From an uncultured Acetatifactor sp. (GTDB lineage Bacteria > Bacillota > Clostridia > Lachnospirales > Lachnospiraceae), in NCBI GenBank assembly GCA_910589035.1, contig CAJUSI010000012.1, positions 1 to 34,240 of the forward strand: a stretch of 34,240 nucleotides of DNA, in the 5' to 3' direction. The number at the start of each line of letters is the position of its first letter. The first letter of the stretch is position 1. This document shows, piece by piece, positions 7,488 to 13,960 of the stretch. Made by a program: the position numbers and the translations under genes. The notes beneath the pieces are model-generated. The model searched no databases and was not told the origin of the DNA. It saw only the letters and a program-made list of their open reading frames with translations.

Positions 7488-8507
7488 ATGGCGGATTTTC
7501 AGGATATTATCGGACAGGAGCAGATAAAGGAGCATTTGCAGAATGCGCTTTCCACCGGAAAGGTGTCCCATGCGTATATTATCAATGGAGAGAAGTCCTC
7601 TGGGAAGGAATTCATAGCCAGTGTGTTTGCCATGGCGCTCCAATGTGAGAACCAGGAGACGAAACCTTGCCAGGAATGCCATTCCTGCAGGCAGGCTCTG
7701 TCAGGAAATCATCCGGATATCATACGTGTGATGCACGAGAAGCCCAATACCGTCAGCGTTGACGATATCCGTACACAGGTGAATAATGATGTTGCCATAA
7801 AGCCTTACAGCGCCGTACATAAGGTATACATCATAAATGAAGCGGAAAAAATGACCATACAGGCGCAGAACGCAATTTTAAAAACCCTGGAGGAACCGCC
7901 GGAATATGCGGTAATCATTCTGTTAACTGCCAATGTGAACAGCCTGCTGCCCACAATTTTAAGCCGCTGTGTGGTGCTGAATATGAAGCCTGTCCCGGAT
8001 GATCTGGTGAAGGATTATCTTTGCCGTCAGCTTCAGGTGCCGGATTACAAGGCGGAGGTGTGCGCAGCGTTTGCAAGAGGGAATCTTGGCAGAGCGAAGA
8101 ACCTTGCCACCAGTGAGGAATTTGAGAATATTAAGGCAGAGGCGCTGTCCTTGCTGAAATACATACAGGATATGGATTTAAACGAGATTGTCGCGGCGGT
8201 CAAGAAGGTTATGGAGTACAAGCTGGAGATTAAGGACTATCTCGACATCTGCGCGATCTGGTACAGGGATGCGCTGTTGTTCAAGGCTACCAGCGACGTA
8301 AACCATCTGATCTTCAGAGAAGAGGTTCAGGCCCTGCGAAGGACGGCCCAGAGCAGTAGCTATGAGGGGATTGAAAATATCATAAAAGCGCTGGATACGG
8401 CAAAACGCCGGCTGGATGCCAATGTGAATTTCGAACTGGTTATGGAGCTTTTAATGCTGTCAATCCAGGAGAACAGCGGGGAGAGAAACCGAAAGCCCGC
8501 CTGGTAA
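7488..8507 (+). CDS. holB: DNA polymerase III delta' subunit (clamp loader)
   Basis: A 339-residue AAA+ protein of the clamp-loader complex that puts the beta sliding clamp onto DNA. Visible features: IIGQEQIKEHL at the N-terminus, a P-loop-like GEKSSGKE (34-41), zinc-binding cysteines C53, C61, C64 and C67 in the pattern seen in DnaX/HolB, NEAEKMTIQAQNAILKTLEEPP and the SRC motif (TILSRC). The SRC motif with a weak P-loop supports delta' rather than DnaX. The start is ATG 7488 behind AGAGGG; 25 further upstream codons are open but have no ribosome site. The yaaR-holB-ricT order is the conserved Firmicute arrangement. Confidence 0.93.
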   Translation: MADFQDIIGQEQIKEHLQNALSTGKVSHAYIINGEKSSGKEFIASVFAMALQCENQETKPCQECHSCRQALSGNHPDIIRVMHEKPNTVSVDDIRTQVNNDVAIKPYSAVHKVYIINEAEKMTIQAQNAILKTLEEPPEYAVIILLTANVNSLLPTILSRCVVLNMKPVPDDLVKDYLCRQLQVPDYKAEVCAAFARGNLGRAKNLATSEEFENIKAEALSLLKYIQDMDLNEIVAAVKKVMEYKLEIKDYLDICAIWYRDALLFKATSDVNHLIFREEVQALRRTAQSSSYEGIENIIKALDTAKRRLDANVNFELVMELLMLSIQENSGERNRKPAW

Positions 8508-8543
8508 ATTCCATTTTTAACTATGGTTTTTTGCAGTGAGATA

Positions 8544-8552
8544 TGTTAAAAT
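8544..8552 (+). promoter_or_regulatory. possible extended -10 promoter before ricT
   Basis: TG-T-TAAAAT (8544-8552) matches an extended -10 element soon after the holB stop. No convincing -35 was found. If active, it would start ricT expression separately and give a leader of about 260 bases that contains a tandem repeat. Confidence 0.35.
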
Positions 8553-8619
8553 AGCAGCTGACGGTGAGAAGAAGCCGTTGGCTGTTGCTATGAACATGCA
8601 ATATGAAAATGTAATCGGC

Positions 8620-8762
8620 CTGCCGTACGGTTGGTTTCTGCAGCGGAGGGTCTGTTAATCTGCCGTGCCGTTGTCTGCGGCAGGAAAGCGGTGTCAAAGT
8701 GCCGTGCCGTTGATCGAAGCAGGAAAGAGTCTGCCGTACGGTTTGCCGCTGTCTGCGGGGTG
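8620..8762 (+). repeat. imperfect 32-40-bp tandem repeat in the holB/ricT gap
   Basis: The motif (C/G)TGCCGT(A/G)C(C/G)GTT starts at 8620, 8660, 8699 and 8731, giving periods of 40, 39 and 32 bases. Units share TGTCTGCGG or similar and GCAGGAAAG. The 313-base gap 8508-8820 holds no gene; apart from the repeat it has only the possible -10 element and a GTGAGGTG ribosome site before ricT. Confidence 0.8.
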
Positions 8763-8820
8763 GAGGAGTCCGGCAGTGTATAAGGAAAGGGCGCTTTTAG
8801 CGCTTCAGTGAGGTGGATAG

Positions 8821-10212
8821 ATGATTAAGGTAGTGGGAGTAAGATTTCGCACTGCGGGGAAGATTTATTTTTTTGATCCTTTGCAGTTTATCATAAAGAG
8901 GGGGGACCATGTTATTGTGGAGACCGCCAGAGGAATTGAATATGGGACGGTGGTCACCGGTGTCACGGAGGTGGCGGATGAGAAAGTGATTCAGCCCTTA
9001 AAGCCCGTGATTCGTCTTGCAAATCAGAGGGATATCGAGCAGGAAGCCGCAAACCGGCAGAAGGAGAAGGAAGCGTTTCGGATTTGTCTGGACAAAATCA
9101 GGGATCATGGCCTGGAGATGAAGCTGATCGACGCAGAGTATACCTTTGACAACAATAAGGTTCTCTTTTATTTTACAGCGGACGGAAGGATTGATTTCAG
9201 GGAGCTGGTAAAGGATTTGGCCAGCGTATTCAAGACCAGAATCGAGCTGCGCCAGATCGGCGTCAGGGACGAAACCAAGATTGTGGGGGGGATCGGCATA
9301 TGCGGCCGCTCTCTGTGCTGCCATAGTTACCTGGCTGATTTTATTCCCGTGTCCATCAAAATGGCAAAGGAGCAGAATTTGTCCTTAAACCCTGCAAAGA
9401 TATCCGGTGTATGCGGGAGACTCATGTGCTGTCTGAAGAATGAGGAGGAGACTTATGAGGAGCTGAACAGGCGCCTGCCCAACATAGGAGATTCCGTCAC
9501 CGCGGAGGATGGACTAAAGGGAAAGGTCCACAGCGTCAACGTACTTCGCCAGCTGGTGAAGGTGGTCGTGGATGTGGGCGATGAAAAGGAAATCAAGGAA
9601 TATCCGGTTGCAAAAATAAATTTCAGGAAAAAGCAGGGCAGGAAGGAAGAGACGGAGCTGTCCAGGGAGGAACTGGAGGAGCTGGAGCGCCTGGAAGAAG
9701 AGGAGAAGGAAGAAGAGCAGGCAAGTGCAGTGAAGCCGGAGGGCGGTCAGCGCACCAGGGAAAAAGGACGTCAGGGCGGACGTCCAAACGGAGGACGTCA
9801 GGCGGGACAGCGGTTCGCGGACGGAGAAAGAAACCAGGGAGAACAAACCGAAGGAGAGAGAAGACAGACAGGGCAGCATACAGCAGAGGGGAACAGGCGG
9901 TCAGGGCAGCATCCAGCGGAGGGACACAGGCAGACAGGACGGTATGAGGAGGATACTCCAAGGCAGCCAGGACAGCGCACCGGAGAAGGGCGCAGGCAGT
10001 CCGGACGACGTCAGAGAGACATGCAGCGGGGAACCGAGGAAGAGAGAGACGGCGATCATGCATCCGGCAGAAATCGTCAGGAGAATCGGAAGCATCATGA
10101 CAACAGAAACCATCAGAACAATCCGCGTCAGGAAAATCATAGTCCCCAGGGGAAAAGGCCCCGGTACGCCAATAGAAACCGGCGGGACATGGGAACAGGC
10201 CAGGAGGGATAA
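8821..10212 (+). CDS. ricT: RicT/YaaT, PSP1-domain Fe-S protein with repeat tail
   Basis: A 463-residue protein. Residues 1-270 form the PSP1 domain. Six cysteines, C161, C166, C167, C198, C203 and C204 (motifs CGRSLCC and CGRLMCC), match the cluster-binding cysteines of RicT. In Bacillus RicT works with RicA and RicF in the Y-complex that directs RNase Y mRNA maturation and affects competence, sporulation and biofilms. Residues about 277-300 are a Glu-rich helix. From about 305 to the end is a disordered Arg/Gly/Gln/Glu-rich tail with five 11-residue repeats (348-402) of the type RQTGQHTAEGN. The tail is much longer than in the Bacillus protein and suggests RNA or protein contacts (inference). 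The start is ATG 8821. The next gene follows after nine bases. Confidence 0.92.
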   Translation: MIKVVGVRFRTAGKIYFFDPLQFIIKRGDHVIVETARGIEYGTVVTGVTEVADEKVIQPLKPVIRLANQRDIEQEAANRQKEKEAFRICLDKIRDHGLEMKLIDAEYTFDNNKVLFYFTADGRIDFRELVKDLASVFKTRIELRQIGVRDETKIVGGIGICGRSLCCHSYLADFIPVSIKMAKEQNLSLNPAKISGVCGRLMCCLKNEEETYEELNRRLPNIGDSVTAEDGLKGKVHSVNVLRQLVKVVVDVGDEKEIKEYPVAKINFRKKQGRKEETELSREELEELERLEEEEKEEEQASAVKPEGGQRTREKGRQGGRPNGGRQAGQRFADGERNQGEQTEGERRQTGQHTAEGNRRSGQHPAEGHRQTGRYEEDTPRQPGQRTGEGRRQSGRRQRDMQRGTEEERDGDHASGRNRQENRKHHDNRNHQNNPRQENHSPQGKRPRYANRNRRDMGTGQEG

Positions 10213-10221
10213 GCGGGGGAT

Positions 10222-10959
10222 ATGACAATCGATCTCAAAGAGAATGAGCGTTTGGATGAGCTGCAGAGAAACGGCTACCGTATTATTCAGAATCCTGAGA
10301 AATTCTGCTTTGGAATGGATGCGGTCTTTCTCACGGAGTTTGCCCATGCAAGGGAAGGAGACAGGCTTCTGGATTTTGGGACGGGTAACGGCATTCTTCC
10401 CATTCTTATGGAGGCAAAATACCATTGCGCGGAGCTTACGGGCTTGGAGATTCAGGCGGACAGCGCTGACATGGCGGTACGGAGTGTTGCGATAAACGGC
10501 CTGTCGGACAAAATTCATATTGTAGTGGGAGATATCAGGGAAGCAGACGCAATTTTTCAGCCTGCTTCCTTTGACTGTATTACCTGCAATCCTCCCTATA
10601 TGATCGGGAAGCATGGAATTGCGAATCCCTGTGAGCCAAAGGCCATTGCAAGGCATGAAATTCTCTGCACTTTTGAGGATGTGGCGTTCCAGGCGGCGAG
10701 GCTGCTGAAGCCGGGCGGGCATTTCTTCCTGGTGCACAGACCTTTTCGGCTGGCGGAGCTGATGACCGGGCTGGTCCGGCATAAGCTGGAGCCCAAGCGG
10801 ATGCAGCTGGTGCATCCCTATGCGGACAAAGAACCCAATATGATGCTGCTGGAGGCGGTGCGGGGGGGAAGGTCCGGGATGAGGGTGGAGAAGCCTTTGA
10901 TAGTATTTCAGGAACCGGGAGTATATATGCCGGAGGTTCGCAGAATATATGCCTGTTAA
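10222..10959 (+). CDS. TrmN6/YabB-type adenine-N6 methyltransferase
   Basis: A 245-residue SAM-dependent methyltransferase. The SAM-binding motif is DFGTGNGILPIL (51-62), the acidic ribose contact is in GLEIQ (74-78), and the N6-adenine catalytic motif is NPPY (123-126). The N-terminal FCFGMDAVFL pattern is typical of the TrmN6/YabB family, which methylates A37 of tRNA-Val in E. coli. Position between ricT and rsmI equals B. subtilis yabB. The DNA-replication regulator yabA, which lies here in Bacillus, is absent. The start is nine bases after ricT, probably in one transcript. Confidence 0.88.
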   Translation: MTIDLKENERLDELQRNGYRIIQNPEKFCFGMDAVFLTEFAHAREGDRLLDFGTGNGILPILMEAKYHCAELTGLEIQADSADMAVRSVAINGLSDKIHIVVGDIREADAIFQPASFDCITCNPPYMIGKHGIANPCEPKAIARHEILCTFEDVAFQAARLLKPGGHFFLVHRPFRLAELMTGLVRHKLEPKRMQLVHPYADKEPNMMLLEAVRGGRSGMRVEKPLIVFQEPGVYMPEVRRIYAC

Positions 10960-11017
10960 AACAATTTCTGCCGTTTAATTGATAACGCCTTTTGACTATA
11001 TGTCCCAAAGAGGCATC

Positions 11018-11153
11018 ATGGGCGGGAGAAGAACAAGAGGGAAAATAGCATTGCGCCATGGGCGGGAGAAGAACAGGAGGGAAAATAGCATTGCGTCATG
11101 GGCGGGAGAAGAACAAGAGGGAAAATAGCATTGCGCCATGGGCGGGAGAAGAA
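11018..11153 (+). repeat. exact 40-bp tandem repeat before rsmI
   Basis: ATGGGCGGGAGAAGAA recurs at 11018, 11058, 11098 and 11138, exactly 40 bases apart. There are three full copies and a fourth of about 16 bases. The copies differ at only a few positions (ACAAGAGG/ACAGGAGG, GCGCC/GCGTC). Because 40 is not a multiple of three, every copy reads in a different frame and the array is not a coding repeat. It fills most of the 238-base gap between the trmN-like gene and rsmI. Confidence 0.95.
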
Positions 11154-11197
11154 TGTAAGAGAGATAGACATGGCAGTGTGTGCCGGGAGGTGACAAA

Positions 11198-12064
11198 ATG
11201 GAGGGAAGCTTATATATATGTGCGACACCCATCGGGAATCTGCAGGATATAACCCCGCGGGTGATCGAGACGCTGGGGACGGTGGACTTGATTGCGGCGG
11301 AGGACACCAGGAACAGTATACGGCTTTTAAGCCATTTTGGCATTCACACGCCCATGACAAGCTATCATGAGTACAATAAAGTGGAAAAAGCACAGAAGCT
11401 GATCCGGCAGATGCAGGAGGGGAAGAAGATTGCGCTGATCACCGATGCAGGCACTCCTGCCATCTCGGATCCGGGGGAGGTGCTGGTGCGGATGTGCCAT
11501 GAGAACCATGTGCCTGTGACCAGCCTGCCGGGTGCGTCTGCCTGTATTACCGCGCTGACGCTTTCGGGTCTGTCCACCAGACGCTTCAGCTTTGAAGGCT
11601 TCCTGCCTTCGGAGAAAAAGGAGAGGAGAGCGGTGCTGAAGGAGCTGGAGGAGGAGAGCCGGACCATGGTTCTCTATGAGGCGCCCCATCATTTGGTGAA
11701 GACTCTGAAGGAGCTGAGAGAGGTTCTTGGGGACAGAAAAATAACGCTTTGCAGGGAGCTGACCAAGAGATTCGAGACCGTGATGCCGACCACCCTGGCC
11801 GAGGCATTGGCATATTATGAAAAAGAGGAGCCCCGGGGAGAATATGTGCTGGTTCTGGAGGGGAAGAGTTTCCAGGCACTGCGCAGGGAGGAAATCGCCG
11901 CCTGGGAGGAGATGACTGTCCGGGAGCATATGGCCTGCTACGAGGCTCGGGGAATGGATGCCAAATCCGCTATGAAGCAGGTGGCGAAGGACAGGGGCGT
12001 GGGGAAAAGGGAGATATATGCCTGCCTTCACATAAAGGAGGATGATGAAAATGACGGGGAATAA
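11198..12064 (+). CDS. rsmI: 16S rRNA (cytidine1402-2'-O)-methyltransferase
   Basis: A 288-residue SAM-dependent tetrapyrrole-methylase-fold protein. It methylates the ribose of C1402 in the decoding centre of 16S rRNA, together with RsmH making m4Cm. Key motifs are YICATPIGNLQDI at the N-terminus, AEDTRNS, ITDAGTPAISDPG, LPGASACITAL and EGFLP. The start is ATG 11198 with GGGAGG at 11185-11190; an ATG 18 bases earlier overlaps that ribosome site. Length and motifs are typical. The 3' end overlaps the next small gene. Confidence 0.95.
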   Translation: MEGSLYICATPIGNLQDITPRVIETLGTVDLIAAEDTRNSIRLLSHFGIHTPMTSYHEYNKVEKAQKLIRQMQEGKKIALITDAGTPAISDPGEVLVRMCHENHVPVTSLPGASACITALTLSGLSTRRFSFEGFLPSEKKERRAVLKELEEESRTMVLYEAPHHLVKTLKELREVLGDRKITLCRELTKRFETVMPTTLAEALAYYEKEEPRGEYVLVLEGKSFQALRREEIAAWEEMTVREHMACYEARGMDAKSAMKQVAKDRGVGKREIYACLHIKEDDENDGE

Positions 12065-12230
12065 TTGTGACACATGTGTCAATTATATATATGATGAGGA
12101 CTGCGAATGCTATATTTGTCTGGTAAATCTGGATGAGGACGAGATGTACCGATTTCTGGCGGACAGCCGATGGGAATGCCCTTATTACCGTCTGGATGAC
12201 GAGTACGGGGTGGTGCGCCATCAGATTTAA
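12051..12230 (+). CDS. small cysteine-rich protein (DUF6472-like)
   Basis: A 59-residue acidic protein with CDTCVNY, CECYICLVN and CPYY motifs; its five or more cysteines suggest a metal site such as a small zinc ribbon. It resembles a small family common in Lachnospiraceae (DUF6472, from memory). The AAAGGAGG at 12034-12041 best serves ATG 12051, though ATG codons at 12042 and 12045 are also in frame. It overlaps the end of rsmI by 14 bases, so it is probably translated from the same mRNA. Function unknown. Confidence 0.72.
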   Translation: MTGNNCDTCVNYIYDEDCECYICLVNLDEDEMYRFLADSRWECPYYRLDDEYGVVRHQI

Positions 12231-12652
12231 TCCAAAAGGGCGTTTCACTCCACATGCTTTTGCAGGGACGCTGATCACTTTTACGTTTTTTGACGATCCA
12301 TACCCTGAAGACGCTTTAATCAAGAGGTTTTTCATGGCGAATGAAGCGCATTCAGAGGATATTTCAAAGGAGACGGACTCCGGAATAATATCTCCAATTA
12401 CCGCGCAATGCGAGAGGAATTGCTGTGATGATAATGGGGTTGTCGGGATATGCTGTCAACATACAATATATGGTTGTGAGTTCCATCATGCCACAGCATA
12501 TATTGTGATAGGACAGCCATTTCCCGACAACCCCTGTTTTCAGCCCATGGAGCTGGCAGCAGGGAAGGCCGAGAGGGGAAAAATGTAAAACCCATCGCGT
12601 TATAAAGCATATCAATGTATCCAGGAGACACATTTTCCTGCCGCGGGATATT
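12231..12652. other. gene-free gap containing a large palindrome
   Basis: No gene is supported between the small Cys-rich protein and the convergent lipoprotein gene. A frame open from 12133 to 12588 is a shadow without a ribosome site and crosses the palindrome. The only clear structure is the foldback at 12436-12534. No canonical terminator for either convergent gene was seen, so the palindrome may do that job. Confidence 0.5.
12436..12534. repeat. 99-bp foldback element (MITE-like)
   Basis: Three nested perfect stems: GGGGTTGTCGGGA (12436-12448) with TCCCGACAACCCC (12522-12534), 13 bp; GCTGTC (12452-12457) with GACAGC (12512-12517), 6 bp; ACAATATATG (12463-12472) with CATATATTGT (12497-12506), 10 bp. 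That is 29 paired bases within 99. Terminal inverted repeats with an internal foldback resemble a miniature inverted-repeat element, but no target-site duplication is visible. It may also act as a bidirectional transcription barrier. Confidence 0.75.
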
Positions 12653-13960
12653 TTATGGTTTCCTCAATGTAGTGTCCTGCAGCTCGTCAAAGGCGGCCAT
12701 GCAGTCATCCACCGACGCCCCCGCCAGCAGGTCCCTGACGATCAGGCAGGTGTTTCCCCACTGCTCTACATTCATCCCGGCGTTGGAACCCAGCACGTAG
12801 ACCCCCTCTTCAATCCGATCATTGAGGGGACGAAGGGCGGGAACGCAGTCCACCTTCACATTTTTGGAGGGAGAAATGACCCGGTTGGTCTCCGCAAAAA
12901 GCCGGAGAGCCTCGTCGGATATGATAACGTCCATCACCTGCATGGCATCCTCGGCGTGCTCCGCATTGGCGCCAACGGCCCAGCCGGTCATGGGGATCAC
13001 GGGCATCTGCCCCCGGCTGCTGGGGAAACCGATGACCTGCATCTCGAAATCTGTCTCACCATAGGCGGTTTTGGTGTTTGCCGCACCCCAGTAAGCCATG
13101 ACAATGGGCGTCTTTCCTGCCAGGAATTCCTCGCTCTCCCCCTCGATAGCCTCGCTGATCAGGGCCTTCTCCGCATCGATATAGCCCAGGTCGATGAGAG
13201 TCCTGAGGAATTCGAAGCCGGGGCGCATATAGTCACTGTAACGGGCTTCGCCGCTGTTGAGAGCAGCAATCTCCGCCTGTGTGTCTCCGCCGTTGTAGAG
13301 ATCGGCGTAGGCCAGTGCAAAGACAAAGGTTTCCAGCCACCAGCGGTTGGCACCGATGGGGGTCTCTATCCCATTCTCCTTGAATACCCGGCAGCATTCC
13401 AGGAATTCCTCCGGAGTGTTGGGCAATTCCAGGTGATACTGTTTGAACATATCCACATTGACAAACAACCCGTAAGCCACCACCTCCTGGGGAATGGCCA
13501 CCAGCTTACCATCCACCGTGTTGGCGACGTAGATGATCTCCCGCAGGTTTTTTGCACTGTCCAATCCGGACAGATCCATCAACTGTCCCTCCGCTCCCAG
13601 GGCCAGAATAATATCCGGATTGAGCAGGTACAGGTCATCCATATTATTCCGGGCACGATCCAGTGCTACTTCGTCATAGGTTCTGTCCTGGTAGTTCTCC
13701 GCAGTATAAGTCCAGTAGGCCACGCTGACCCCCAGCTTCTCTTCTGCCATGGCTATTGTCAGATCTGCCGCAGTTCGAGCAACGTTCTCTACGTCAGGAT
13801 TGGTTTTCTCCATAGGGCTGAACAGGTTGACCACGCGCTTTTCCTGCATCGCATCCTGAGGAATCAGGTCCCCTGAGCTTTCATTGCCGCAGGCAGCCAG
13901 CGTAAGGATTGCCAATGCCGCCAGGCCGGAGCAAATCCATTTGCGCTTCTTCGTACTCAT
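12653..13960 (-). CDS. extracellular solute-binding lipoprotein (ABC family 1 type)
   Basis: A 435-residue protein with a lipoprotein signal: basic start, hydrophobic stretch and lipobox LAAC with lipidated C24. The mature part has the sugar/oligosaccharide-binding protein pattern, including NTPEEFLECCRVFKENGI, and a C-terminal GWAVGANAEHAEDAMQVMD segment. It would bind a solute on the outer face of the membrane. No ABC permease or ATPase gene lies beside it; it overlaps the hybrid kinase gene by four bases (ATGA), so the two are translationally coupled. This suggests that it presents a ligand to the kinase sensor domain rather than feeding a transporter (inference). Confidence 0.85.
   Translation of the reverse strand: MSTKKRKWICSGLAALAILTLAACGNESSGDLIPQDAMQEKRVVNLFSPMEKTNPDVENVARTAADLTIAMAEEKLGVSVAYWTYTAENYQDRTYDEVALDRARNNMDDLYLLNPDIILALGAEGQLMDLSGLDSAKNLREIIYVANTVDGKLVAIPQEVVAYGLFVNVDMFKQYHLELPNTPEEFLECCRVFKENGIETPIGANRWWLETFVFALAYADLYNGGDTQAEIAALNSGEARYSDYMRPGFEFLRTLIDLGYIDAEKALISEAIEGESEEFLAGKTPIVMAYWGAANTKTAYGETDFEMQVIGFPSSRGQMPVIPMTGWAVGANAEHAEDAMQVMDVIISDEALRLFAETNRVISPSKNVKVDCVPALRPLNDRIEEGVYVLGSNAGMNVEQWGNTCLIVRDLLAGASVDDCMAAFDELQDTTLRKP

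Noticed and set aside
12133..12588. Open frame of 151 codons after the Cys-rich protein
   Set aside because: It starts inside the Cys-rich gene in another frame, has no ribosome site and crosses the large palindrome; the sequence does not look like protein.
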